A stretch of 64,000 nucleotides of DNA from Lactifluus volemus (Eukaryota > Basidiomycota > Agaricomycetes > Russulales > Russulaceae), in contig WTXI01000110.1 of assembly GCA_022376515.1 (NCBI GenBank), forward strand, positions 50,889-114,888, written 5' to 3'. The notes below the pieces were generated by a model, which did no database searches, was not told where the DNA came from, and was given only the letters and a program-made list of their open reading frames with translations. This document shows, in pieces, positions 30,846 to 42,443 of the stretch. Each line of letters begins with the position of its first letter. Position 1 is the first letter of the stretch. Both the position numbers and the translations under genes were made by a program.

Positions 30846-33567
30846 TTACTGTGGACGATCAGCGTCGCGAGCAGGTGTTGTGTCGACGAGATGTTCAGGC
30901 TGTGCAAGGTCTGTAGCCAGGGAGTTGTCAATCGTTGCATCATTCTCCGACAAATTTGCCAGTGATTGCGAATCGGAGGTCACTTGTGGGGATGTGAAAC
31001 AGATTTCCGGAATTGAGCCTAGCGTCAACAGTCTTGAACTAGGAGCAATTAGCTCGATTTGCGATGTCGGAGATCTGGCCGAGGACATCAGGGGATCCGA
31101 AGGAAGCATGTCACTGAAGACTGGTACAGGTGAAGACGATGGTGGAATGCCAGGTACCACCGAAGGAGGATCACCTATCTTGTACAGCCGATCGACGGCA
31201 CCACTAGATGAGAACGACGGAGAGATCGCTGTCGAGGCTGCCATGGCAGGTCGAGTATCAGATTCCGAGTTGTCCATGGGCGAGATAGCTGGTGCGGCAG
31301 CGTGAGTTTCTGTCGCAATGCTGAGGGCTGGGTCAGGCAAAGTAGTGACAAAATCGTTGTTTCCAATATCGACTGGTGGAGACTGGATGATTGGGGTAGC
31401 ATGAGGTCCACCATGGAGAGACACCTGTTCTGTGAGGTGTATGCGGCTATGAGCTGGGTTGAATGCGGGTAAGGATGGTACGTCAGGCGCTGCAAGGGCG
31501 ATGCTGTCCAGATTTGGACTGGGAGGGTGAATGAGTGAATGAGTGGTGTCGTCTATTGCGCCATCGGAATGATGACCCGGCACGTTACACAATGGGTACG
31601 AGGGTGACCAGCGCAGGATGGGGTCAGAATCATCGGTGGAAGCATCGAAAGCGGTCGGGACAGCATCGGTGCCTTGATGTAAAGCGATGAAAAGATGCCG
31701 ATTGGGTCTCAGAATATCATTAGTGACGTAAGGAGATTCTTTATTACGCAATTTGTTCCACAAAGCACAGAAGTCATGCTGCAGTCCAGGAAGAGTATTT
31801 CGAATGTCGAATTTGGAAATGATCGATTGAATCTTCTCCAGCAGGTCAGGAATCCAATGAAACTGGTAATAGAAGCGAAAGAACTGGCGAGTGATGTGGA
31901 TCCAGTTGGCGAGCAATACGCTGTCACCATGTGCGAGGTAGTCTTCGAGAACATCTTCTGATATCTGTAACTGGTCCATCACGAGCACCTTCCAACGACC
32001 ATCGCGTTCTCGTACACTTGCAATGATCCCAGCAACTAATGCTTGTGCAGATACGGGGATTTTAAGATCGCTACTATGGAATTGTCTTCTCAGTACGTGT
32101 CCGATTTGAACGGACTGCAACACTCCGTCTATGGCAGGCGGACCAAAAACCTGTGAGAGGAACTGGAAAGACGGAAATGAACGGCCGAGTGTATTGAGAG
32201 CCTGCATGCAGAGTATGAACCGCTTTTCTTTCATCCTCTCAGAGAGCAAACGAGACGAGAGAGTACGGATCAAGAATCCTTCGCAAGCCGCAGTCAAAAC
32301 ATCCAGATTGGCAAGCATTCGTCTGGGTTCGTGGACCACTTGTGAGGTACAGAACGCAGGGATTGCCTCGAAGAACTGCTCCAGCTCGTGGTCTTCGTCC
32401 AGAGCCTCAAATGTCCATTTCAAAACGTGACCGTCGATTTCCGCTGACATTTTCGAAGTACCTTCTTGGGCTGTCTTCACTATACCCCACGAGCTCCGTT
32501 CGCGATAAGCTTCCCGCATCGCATCAAAGCGTTCGTAGGTTGTGCTGGTAAAATAATCAAAGGAAAGTGTGACGAAGGTGAGAATGCGGAAGACTTCGTA
32601 TCGCACGCCATTAAGAAGGAACCAGGTTGAGAAAGTGAGAGGCGCATAGTAAGGGCTGTCATGATGGAAGATTGGCAGCAACGCGATGCATCCATATATC
32701 CCTCCAGAAAGCCCGATCCACCAAGCAACGATACTGAATGTGGTGTGATTGATGTTGAACAAGAAAACAAGAAGGCCGGAAAAGAATAGGAACAGGGAAA
32801 TGTGCAGCAAGGTTGGCAATGCCTCAACTGCCAAAGGAAGATGAAACTTTTCCACACCATCTGCGAAGAACGAACGGATTCGTGCCCGCTTGTGTGGACT
32901 CAATCGTGGTGGTTGAGTAACTGTGAGGTATCGACGCGCCCACTGCTGTAACAGTGTTGCCAAAAGTGCACCTGTAAGACTGATGACCAAGCTCAGGAAC
33001 CATAATGAATTGACCCAGATTGCGTATCTCGGTGGAGAGAACGGGGGTGGTGTAGCTGGGGTGGCAAGGGTCGATGCTAGAGATATGTTCGGGTTGGCGA
33101 GAAGTTGATAGATGTTGGCAAGATAGAATGCAGCGGTATCCTGTGGATTTGGCCTCAAGTCTTGGATTGACACCGCGAGCAATGCTGCAACTGCAGCAGA
33201 GAATAAACCGGTCTACGGTGCTCAAGTTTGTCAGTACTCTCGATTGCGTGGAGGTAAGATGAAGAACTGACGAAAATGAGGATGCCGTCTGCATCCTTTT
33301 GCCAACGATCGGCCATTTTATTATCTTCCTCTTGAGACATTTTCACGTACATGTTGAAAATGGGTTCAGCGCCATCACTAAGGGTGGGCTGGCCCTGCGA
33401 CAGTTGACGTTGTTCTGAACGAGGGATATTGGAGTTTCCGGCTGTAACGAGTGATAGAGCTCTGTCAAGCTAAGGATATAAAGTAGGGTAGAGGATGACG
33501 TACTTGTGTCTATTCTCTCATCGCCCGTATCCTCCACTTGAACGATTGGGTGGGCAGGTTGAGACAT
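30846..33567 (-). CDS. DUF6535 membrane protein, copy 2
   Basis: Predicted exons 33504-33567, 33272-33459 and 30846-33212 with introns of 44 and 59 nt; about 872 residues. Exon lengths of the first two (64 and 188 nt) equal those of copy 1. Four membrane segments in the N-terminal 265 residues as in the other copies. The central region carries the QSVQIGHVLRRQ variant shared with copies 1 and 5. The tail (HPPSPNLDSIALAAPDVPSL) is closest to copy 6. The start codon is 141 bp from the start of the divergent did2 pseudogene. Function unknown; integrity is good. Confidence 0.88.
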
Positions 33568-33708
33568 CAAAGGTTTATATAGATTGAGAGATGGTGCGAA
33601 CAAGGCAGACAAGTACCCTTGAGCCTGAGCGTCAATCCACGTAAACAAAGCGATCCATTCCGGCTCCGGACCTCAGCGTCAGTCAGTGATTGACCTTTCT
33701 TCATATCA
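33568..33708. promoter_or_regulatory. Divergent promoter region between DUF6535 copy 2 and did2
   Basis: 141 bp separate the two start codons. On the DUF6535 side a TATATAAAC sequence lies only about 14-20 nt upstream of the exon-1 ATG, too close for a normal 5' UTR. Either the TATA is not used or transcription starts further down. The region is conserved in all units. Confidence 0.4.
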
Positions 33709-34530
33709 ATGAGCAACCTCGAGAGTGAGTAACTAGTTTCCATCTCTGAAATGATACCTTATTGTTCCTAGAGACACCTTTTCAACTCAAGGTACTCCTT
33801 CTCTCTACCATAATCTCTTTTCAAATACCAAAACTGAATATCTCCGCAGTTCACAGCAAAGTCACTCAATCGCCAAGCAAAGAAGGCGCAAAAGGATGAG
33901 AATGTGGACGACTGAAAAAGTTATGTATGTATTTTGAAGGGCCCACTCACAACTGAATTCTTAATTTATTTGGACGCAGGCGTTGCAGCAGGGCAACAAT
34001 GATGGCGCGCGGATATACGCCTCGAACGTAATCCGAAAGAAGAGCGAGTCGCTCAACCTGCTCCGCCTTGCGAGTCAGTAGCAAGCAGGGTCGAGACGGC
34101 CGAGACGATGCGACACGTCACGGGTAAACATGACGAGCGTAGTGAAAGGCATGCACAAAGCGATGGAAACCATGAACCTCGAGCGTGTGCGTCCCTTTCC
34201 CCCCCCTTCCCCCCTTCCTTCCTCTTATCTATATCTCCTTCCCATTAGATCTCCCTCGTGATGGATAAATTCGAGGCTCAATTTTCAGACTTGGACGTAC
34301 AGACGTCGTACATGGAAGATGCGATGGGTTCCACTACGGCGGTATCGATGCCTCAAGACCAAGTGGACTCGCTCATGCGTCAAATGGTGGAAGAAGCCAA
34401 TATTGAATTGCAGCAAGACCTTGCGGACAAGGGGGTGTCGAGCCTCGCCCCTCCTGAACGTAGAGCCGTGATCGGAGTGGAGGATAGCACCATCGCCGAT
34501 CGGTTGCGCGCGCTGCAGCCTGCCACGTAG
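33709..34530 (+). pseudogene. did2: did2 pseudogene, unit 2
   Basis: Same exon series as in unit 1. Specific lesions: a 7-bp deletion in the exon after FTAKS (gtggacgactg near 33903-33913) that shifts the frame into a stop, the TTATGT donor mutation shared with units 1 and 4, and the deletion leaving TAG in the ASRVDA segment. The last exon (34261-34530, 90 codons) is open, with [14 protein letters not shown] and the C-terminal helix, but has no intact upstream part. Confidence 0.85.
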
Positions 34531-34558
34531 GGCGCCGTCTCTGTGCGGTGGCTCCCCG

Positions 34559-35299
34559 GTGCTGACGCTTTATGCGCAAGGTGCGTTCCACTACCTCTTT
34601 CTCTCCGTCCTCCCCATTCCTACCTCGGCCGCGTCACCATGTGCATATAGAACGGGCTTTCGTCGGAGTCTTTTCCGCTGCTGCCTCGCTTTCGCCAGAG
34701 GCTGTCATGAAGATCCCGGTGGGAGGAGGGCTCGCAAAATGAAATGGGAGTAGCCCGAAGATGTTGAGGGTTAACTTCTGCAGGCCTCACGACCGGCGTT
34801 GTGCTTTGACTCTGGTTCGAGGCGCCCAAGTGCATATTTCAGCTACACCTGGACGACATCGAGCAACCGGGCGTCGCGGAGATGCTCTTTAAGACGACCC
34901 AGAGCGCGGCGGTCGACGTCCGCGCGGAGCTGTACAAACATATCGTGCTCTCCGGCGGATCGAGCATGTACCCCGCCTCGAAAAGAAATGAAGCAACTGT
35001 ACTTTACGCGTGTACTCAACCGCGACCCTTCGCGTCTGAATGTACGTCCGGCCCTTGTCTCTCGTCACCGTTACCTCTCTGTCCTCCCCCTTTTTCCATA
35101 TGGCGCTGACGTAGTTTTTTTCTTTTCAGAAATTCAAGATTCGTATCGAGGACCCGCCACGCAGGAAGCACATGGTCTTCCCTGTGGGTGCCGTTTTGGC
35201 GGACATCATGAAGGCACGAGAAGAGTTTTGGGTATCAAGAGAGGAGTGGTACGAGGAGGGCATTCGCTCGTTCGATATATTGGGTCGTGGGGAAAGTTG
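34559..35299 (+). pseudogene. arp2: arp2 pseudogene fragment, unit 2
   Basis: Joined to the did2 end as in unit 1. The middle of the gene is deleted exactly at a short shared word: ...gactctggttcgaggcgcc fuses the DSG codons to the FEAP codons, in a different phase. The 3' exon is in frame to its normal stop, including [14 protein letters not shown] and [12 protein letters not shown]. It is most like the unit 6 copy. Confidence 0.85.
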
Positions 35300-36282
35300 A
35301 GCAGCTACGTAGACTGTAGACGGGATGGATGTACATGTATCATTACTTAGAGACGCCTTTTCAGAGTTACGTGACGAGATGGGTCCCCAACTGTCTTTAC
35401 TATCTGCCGAAAGAACCAGCTCGAAAAATTGTCGTTGTACTATCGATCACAATCGCGGCAAACGCCACAACGTACGCACTTGCGTGTGTTGAGGGATTAT
35501 GAGGACGCGGGAAGAAGGCTGGCGGCCCAGCGTTAAGGGATGCCAAGGGCAGGGACAAAGATCGCTCCCCGTTGGGGCGATCCCATAGCCGTTATCTATG
35601 ATACCAATTCATTTTCACCTGAACCTTCTTTTATTTAGTCAGAACACCCTTTTCGCGCAGAGGACTTAGTCCCGCGCCTACACTCACATCGAGCGGCCGT
35701 TCTCGAGGCCAAGATCGAGACTACTTCTAGTCCACTAGTAGTCCCACCTTTAGTCCAATCTAGAATACATAAATAATAACCAGACGAGACTCGAAGGTGT
35801 CCGTCCAGTTGTCGCCCCGCTTCCCCTCCGTGTACGCGCGTCCGTGCCCACTCCCGCTCGTTTGCCTTCATTTTTGCGCACAAGCGTGGCGATCCAATAT
35901 TCTGCGCAAGATCTGAGCGATTGATTGAGTAAAAAGTCTACATACGCACTATCACAAACAGAGAAAACATAAAACGACAGGGCAATATAAATCAAGAAAG
36001 AAGAATTGTACTAAGAGAAACTGATACGGGAGTAAAATCGGGAGACCATGCCGCGTGAGAGAAACATAGAGATGAGACAGTGAGAAGTATTTGTGAATCA
36101 AGACAGCCACGTATGGATACGAAACGTAACACAATAATTAAACACGCCTACAGCTCAGTTCGCTTTCATCACCTGCAGTCACACTTCAGTCTTGACACGG
36201 CTCAGAGACAAAACAGCTTACCGATTTCGAAATATATTCCTGACAACGTATGACGGCGTCCAACTAATTGACCACATCGATC
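35300..36282. other. Inter-unit spacer, unit 2 to unit 3
   Basis: Non-coding and homologous to the other spacers. It contains uninterrupted counterparts of two insertion sites: the LINE site at about 35418-35435 and the MITE site at about 36090. No gene seen. Confidence 0.6.
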
Positions 36283-39002
36283 TTACTGTGGACGATCAGC
36301 GTCGCGAGGGGGTGTTGTGTCGACGAGATGCTCAGGCTGTGCAAGGTCTGTGGCCGGGGAGTTGTCATGGGTGTCGAACGTTGCATCATTCTCTGGCAAG
36401 TTTGATTGCGAATCGGAGGTCACCTGCGGAGGTGAATAAGATATTTCCGGAACTGAGGCTAGCGTCAACAATCTTGATCCAGGAGTAGTTAGGTCGATTT
36501 GCGATGTGGGAGAGGCCGATTCGGAGGACATCAGGGGATCAACAGGAAGCGTGTCACTGGTAGCTGGTACAGGTGAAGACAATGATGGAATGTCACGGAC
36601 CATCGAAGGAGGGTCAACATCCGAGTCTGTCTTGTACAATCGATCGGCACCACTAGACGGAAGCGATGGAGAGATCGCAGTCCAGGCTACCATGGCAGGA
36701 CGAGTATCAGACTCTGAGCTGTCCATAGGCGAGATGACTGGTATGTCAGCGTGACTTTCTGTTACAATGGCGAGCGCTGGGTCAGGTAATGTAGTGGCAT
36801 AGTCGTTGTTTCCAGCATTGACTGGTGGAGAGAGGTGGAAAGATTGGATGATTGGGGGAGCATGAGCTACACCATGTGACGACGGCTGTTCTGTGAAATG
36901 TACGCGGCTATGATCTGGGTTTAATGCGGGTAAGGATGGCGCGACGTTGTTCAGATCGGCATTGGGAGGGTGAATGAGCAAATGAGTGATGTAATCTGTT
37001 GCGCTGTCGGAATGATGACCCGGGACGTTACACAATGGATACGAGGATAACTGGCGCAGGATGGGGTCAGAATCATCTGTGGAAGCATCGAAAGCGGTCG
37101 GGACAGCATCGGCGCCTTGATGTAAAGCGATGAAATGATGCCGATTGAATCTCAGAATACTAGAATAAGATCCGGAATTACGCGCTTCTCGAGTGAATTT
37201 GTTCCAGAAAGCACAGAAGTCGTGCTGCAGTCCAGGAAGAGTATTTCGAATGTCGAATTTGGAAATGATCGATTGAATCTTCTCCAGCAGTATTCCAGGC
37301 CAATAACGCTCATAATAGCAGCGAAACATTTGGCGGGTGATGTGGATCCAGTTGGCGAGCAATACGCTGTCACCATGCGCGAGGTAGTCTTCGAGAACAT
37401 CTTCTGATATCTGTAACTGATCCATCACAAGTACCTTCCAACGATCATCGCGTTCTGCACTTGCAATGATCCCAGCAACTAACATTTGTGCAAATAGAGT
37501 GGTTACGCCTTTCATACTATGGCATCGGCTTCTGATTAAGTTTCCCATTTGAACGGACTGAAACACTCCGCCCATGGCAAAAGCTTGTGAGAGGAAGTCG
37601 AAAGACGGAAATGGATAGTTGAGTGCATCGAAAGCCTGCATGCAGAGTATAAACCGCCTTTCTTTGATCGTCTCAGAGAGCAAACGAGATGCGAAAGTAC
37701 GGATCAAGAATCCATCGCAAGCCGTAGTCAAAACCCAAACATTCAGATTGGCAAGCATTCGTCTGGGTTCGTGGACCACTTGTGAGGTACAGAAGGCAGG
37801 GATTGCCTCGAAGAACTGCTCCAGCTCGTGGTCTTCGTCCAGAGCCTCAAATGTCCATTTCAAAACATGATAGTCGATTTCCGCTGACATATTCGAAGCA
37901 CGTTCTTGGGCTGTCTTCACTATACCCCACGAGGTCCGTTTGTGATAAGCTTCCCGCATCGCATCAAAGCGAAGATAGGTTGGGATGGTAAAATAACCAA
38001 AGGAATATGTGACGAAGGTGAGAATGCGGAAGACTTCGTATGGCACGCCATTAAGAAGGAACCAGGCTGAGAAAGTAAGAGGCGCATAGTAAGGGCTGTC
38101 ATGACGGAAGATTGGCAGCAACGCGATGCATCCATATATCCCTCCAGAAAGCCCGATCCACCAAGCAACGATACTGAACGTGGTGTGATTGATGTTGAAT
38201 AAGAAAACAAGAAGGCCGGAAAAGAATAGGAACAGGGAAGCGTGTAACAAGGTCGGCAACGTCTCAACCGCCAAAGGAAGATGAAACTTTTCCACTCCAT
38301 CTGCGAAAAACGAACGGATTCGTGCTCGCTTGTGTGGACTCAGACGCGGTGGTTGAGTGACCGTGAGGTATCGACGGGCCCACTGCTGTAACAATGTTGC
38401 CAGAAGTGCAGATGTAAGACTGATGACCAAGCTCAGGAACCACAGTGAATTGACCCAGATTGCGTATCTCGGTGGAGAGAATGGGGGCGGAGTAGCTGGA
38501 GTGGCAAGGGTCGATGCGCGAGATATGTTCGGGTCAGCGAGAAGTTGATAGATGTTGGCAAGATAGAATGCAACGGTGTCCTGTGGATTTGGCCTCAAGT
38601 CTTGGATTGACACTGCTAGCAATGCCGCAACTGCAGCAGAGAATAAACCGGTCTACGGTGTTCACGTTGGTCACTACGCTCAAATGTATGGCATGAAGAA
38701 CTGACGAAAATGAGGATGCTGTCTGCGTCCTTTTGCCAGCGATCGGCCATTTTATTATCTTCCTCTTGGGACATTTTCACGTACATGTTGAAAATGGGTT
38801 CAGACCCATCACTAAAGGTGGACTGGCCCTGTGAGGATTGATGTTGTTCTGACCGAGGGACATCGGGATTTCCGGCTGTAACGAGTGACAGAGCTCTTGT
38901 GAAGCTGAGGATATAAAGGAGGGTAGAGGATGACGTACTTGTGTCTATTCTCTCATCGCCTGTATCCCCCACTGGGATGATTGGGTGAGCAGATTGGGAC
39001 AT
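36283..39002 (-). CDS. DUF6535 membrane protein, copy 3
   Basis: Predicted exons 38939-39002, 38706-38893 and 36283-38652 with introns of 45 and 53 nt; about 873 residues. The second intron is shorter than elsewhere, but its donor (GTCAGT) and acceptor (TAG) are kept. The central block is the other variant (QSVQMGNLIRSRCHSMKG), shared with copy 4. The tail with LNNVAPSLPALNPDHSRVHF is also like copy 4. No did2 copy follows; the upstream flank diverges about 110 bp before the start. Confidence 0.88.
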
Positions 39003-40090
39003 CAAAGGTTTATATGGATTGAGAGATGGTGCGATGAGACAAGGCAGACAGATGCCCTTGCGCCTGAGCGTCAATCCACGGATGCATTCCGGCTCCGGAC
39101 CGTGACATTTACCTTTCTTCACACCAACTTGAGAGTTCGAAACCTCGCGCTGCAAGTCGCGTCGCTGATGCTGCATCCGCCCCCGTCGCTGCCTACAGCG
39201 CCTCCGCTTCACGAACTCCTTGGCGGGACACTGCTCATCTCACTGTGAGTACAGTTCGGCACGGGCGCGCCATCCGTACGCGTGTAACGACACAGGGAAC
39301 GTCGGCGCATGTGCCAGCTGTTCGCGTATGGCGTCCAACATTGGATCACACCGGCGCTGCAGCACCACCTCGAGGGATTCGGGCCTCGTGGTTGGCCCCG
39401 AGCGCGTCTTCGCTAGGGTGCTTTTCACGGCGGGCGCGCACGAGGTACTCCATCGATCAGATCCGCCGCCGCCGCGAGCACCAAGGTCGGCATCGAGAAT
39501 ATGACGCCTGCCTGGTGGATGCATGAGGGTTTCATGGATGTGTTTGAGTCTCGGAGAGGCGAGAGAGGGAACTACTATCAGCTTGAAGCTTGTCGTGTCG
39601 TGGATGTCGGAGACACAAGCTGTGAAAGGTATATAGTCCGACGTCACGGTATGGCGTAGCTTGTGCGACGGAAGTGTTGTAATAAAAAGAGTACTGTAAT
39701 TTGGGTCTCGAAAAAAATCTCGTTACAAAAGTCATTCCTGTCAGGTGGTTCCACCGGGTGTTGGTCAGATTGTACAGAGTCACTGCCATGTATAAACCAC
39801 GCCAGGACGGTCATTGAATACCCGAGGCTGTCCCTCAACTCGTCCCCACCTCCAAACAAGCTTAGCCCTCTCATCTTCCCGAGTTGTCTCGTATAAACGC
39901 AAGGAGTATGTGAATGATCCCGACTGTGAAGGCGACAACTCCACTTCTCATATGAGCACGTGACCGTATGAAATAAACCAGGTTGCTCTTGAACGCACTA
40001 CTCTCAAAAGTACCAACCCATTCAAAATATTGGTGTATCGACAATGCCACGGGGTAGGATGGGTCGTGCTGGCCCCCCATATCCAAGTCT
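39003..40090. other. Unit-3-specific region, no recognised gene
   Basis: The DUF6535 upstream flank is shared with other units to about 39105 and then changes to sequence seen nowhere else in the window. A minus-strand frame of 135 codons (39240-39647) and overlapping plus-strand frames exist, but none has a motif I recognise or an evident exon structure. Confidence 0.4.
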
Positions 40091-40830
40091 GAAGCATCAT
40101 TAGATGCTCTCACGACTGGTAGGCTTCAGGAATCCAGCCTGGAACCCATGAGGACGAGAGACACCTGAGATCTACGGCAAATATCTGTCTTTGATCCAAG
40201 AGATGTTATAATGCAAACATATGGAGACATTTTTTCTGACAAGGAACTCAACGTAGTGAGGGCATGGGCAACCAAGGACATGTATGAGGTGGGGGTGTAA
40301 CTATTCAACCGCATCAACAAAACGAGGGAATCGTGTGTTGAAGAACTTACAGGTGGGAATTCTCCTGGTCAAGAGAATTCATGAAGCAGTAAAAGACAAG
40401 GCGATGCAATCTCTAGTTGAGACGGTGCTGTCTCAGGTTGTGAGACACTTAGCATTGAGAGAGCTGATGAAGCGTGATGTGGGGTGGATGGGTAGCTGGA
40501 GCAAGCTTAGTCGATCTGGCATAAGGTAGCGTGAATGAGGAATACAAACAACACATCCACCCTGGACAAAACTTGAGAGACAACACCATATCCCCCGCAC
40601 TTGTTGAGCCAATCGTCATTGATGTCGCGCAAAGCTGCGATAAAGTTATCTCGGGATGGTGATAAAAGGATGGCTCTTGTGCCTGGACGGTTCGCGAGGT
40701 GAGTCAAGCAAAGGTGAATGGGTGCAGAGGCATGATATGGTCCTTTAAGAAGTAATGTGGTAAACTCGGGTAGCGCAGGACTTGGCAGCGGGGACACCGT
40801 CGTCATCGGGTCCGGTTTCGCCTGAGCCAC
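40091..40830 (-). pseudogene. Decayed unrecognised protein gene, copy B
   Basis: Direct repeat of 335-1298 in the same orientation. Here the first exon frame is intact through SRDNFIAALRDINDDWLNKCGGYG, followed by a short intron ending CTTGCTCCAG. The exon after it has lost about 11 bp near LLLHEFS compared with copy A (around 40371), shifting the frame. The two copies therefore carry different lesions. A later exon (MSLVAHALTTLSSLSEK, then VSLVLMGSRLDS) reads at 40126-40290. Product unknown. Confidence 0.5.
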
Positions 40831-41034
40831 AATTTAGGATTCCGCATTTCACATCCTTGCCTCCAACCTCCAGAGTCATCGGCTCGAGCCTGTCAAGGCA
40901 ACATTTTGCTAGTCATCCATGCAAGTTGACGATTGAACCTATCATCGCGTAACTCCCCCCAAGTCCCACCTCGCTAGTCGCGACAAGCTCAACTCGGATA
41001 TCCACTGACCAGGTTATGGAAGATACTCGCGAAA

Positions 41035-41617
41035 GCCATGGGCACAATATATACTCTGATGGCGATGACCCCATGGTATTCAAACACGCTCGATTTACGG
41101 TCCACAAAGTCCTCTTCGAGAACATGACATGTGAGCGGAACTTTTGCTTTCAAGCACATGTTGAGCAAGAAAGAGGGCAACAATTGATCGATTTGCTATA
41201 TGGAGTGTAAAAACGCATCAAGTCATCTATTTGAAAAATATACACCTCCTTTGACCTGATGTGCTCACATTTTCTGTGTCCAGAGGTCGCGGTAAGACCA
41301 ATCCAACAAGGCACCTAACATTCGAGGCTGGAAGTCTCCCATCGCAATGAAAGGTGCGCAGTGATATCAAAGCCGCTGTATGTTTATTGATCGTCCTGAT
41401 GACGGCTACAGTACTTCCGTGGAGTTCGATATGGGAGCGTGGTAAACCCATCTGGAGCTAGAAATTCTCCTGTGGTGGAAGTGGGGACCAAAATTTGTAC
41501 GTCGCTGCAACTACGGAATCCCACAGGCTACACTGGCAGCGCTTATAGGTGAACCTCATGGTCACGTGACACTATTGCAGTTGGATTCCGAATTTATCCG
41601 AATCTCCCCTCAGCATG
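41035..41617. other. Intergenic, no supported gene
   Basis: Short frames only. One plus-strand frame (41016-41210) has FTVHKVLFENM, faintly like the start of a BTB domain, but it is too short to call. Confidence 0.3.
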
Positions 41618-41624
41618 TATATAA
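41618..41624 (+). promoter_or_regulatory. TATA box candidate
   Basis: TATATAA followed by a pyrimidine-rich stretch (tctttctttcatcccc), about 195 bp before the ATG of the small ORF at 41813. This is a typical fungal core-promoter arrangement. Confidence 0.4.
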
Positions 41625-41812
41625 TCCCGTCTTTCTTTCATCCCCATTCATTGTTCATTCTGTCAATCGTCTTCCCTTGTTCACTCTGTCAACTGTTTTC
41701 TCTTGCCACGCCGTTGTCATTCACTCTCTCGCTCAGCTGAACCAATCTTCACTTTACTGTTCCTCATTATACTTCTCCCTCCTCGCCTCCGTCACAGTCT
41801 TCGGCCATAGTC

Positions 41813-42076
41813 ATGCCCGGCTTCTCACCAAGAGACGTTCCCCTTAGGAAACGTAACGACAAACGTTTCACGCCAGACCCCTCCTGGCCTACCTCTCTTA
41901 TATCGGACCGTCGTAAATCGCACTGGGCTGACTGGCACCGGCGCCTGGAACGATTGGCCAATAGGCAACGGCTGGACCCCTGGCTGGAGAGCACACTATT
42001 CTCGCCATCAAAGGGTTCGGAACCCATGTGTCTTTGCTGTTGCAGTGGGCGCCATTCGTGTCCCCATCATCATTAG
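41813..42076 (+). CDS. Small hypothetical protein (87 codons)
   Basis: I do not recognise this protein. It is basic in its first half (RKRNDKRF, then RRKSHWADWHRRLERL) and ends in a Cys/His cluster (MCLCCCSGRHSCPHHH) that could bind metal. Support comes from the TATA candidate upstream and the polypyrimidine leader. No intron is needed. It belongs to the stretch found only in unit 3, so it cannot be checked against a sister copy here. It may be a chance frame. Confidence 0.3.
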   Translation: MPGFSPRDVPLRKRNDKRFTPDPSWPTSLISDRRKSHWADWHRRLERLANRQRLDPWLESTLFSPSKGSEPMCLCCCSGRHSCPHHH

Positions 42077-42443
42077 GCATGTTTACGCAATTTGAATATC
42101 CTGTTTACATGAGGAAAAGGGGGGAGGCACCAAAGGACACGCCCTGGTAGATAGACTAGCTGATACGGGAGTAGAATTGGCAGTGTGTTCGAGTTGACGT
42201 GGTTATGGGACTTTGCTACAGTACATGTGTTAGTTTTCTCTCGGCGCACACCTAGAATTGAATTTGTCGTTTCATAATCTGCAGTCACAATGAGCATAGT
42301 GAGTCACCCATGCAGGAACAGCGTCTTCATCGTTGCGAAATAAAAAATGCAGATTTATTATTAAAAACTAAACCCGATTAGAAAATAATTATATCTACTT
42401 ATCGGGCCTCAAAGTGTCAATACAACTGCACCCCGACAGTATC
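42077..42443. other. Intergenic upstream of the longest arp2 copy
   Basis: AT-rich sequence with no supported gene. It probably includes the former arp2 promoter, since the arp2 N-terminus starts right after. Confidence 0.4.

Noticed and set aside
34258..34530. The 90-codon last exon of did2 as a functional small gene (and its counterparts)
   Set aside because: It is the final exon of a broken gene. It lacks the N-terminal ESCRT-III helices and begins at an internal Met.
39240..39647. 135-codon minus-strand ORF
   Set aside because: No recognisable motif, no exon structure and overlapping frames on the other strand. Left as unassigned.
41016..41210. BTB-domain gene
   Set aside because: Only FTVHKVLFENM faintly resembles the family and the frame is 64 codons. 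Not enough to call.
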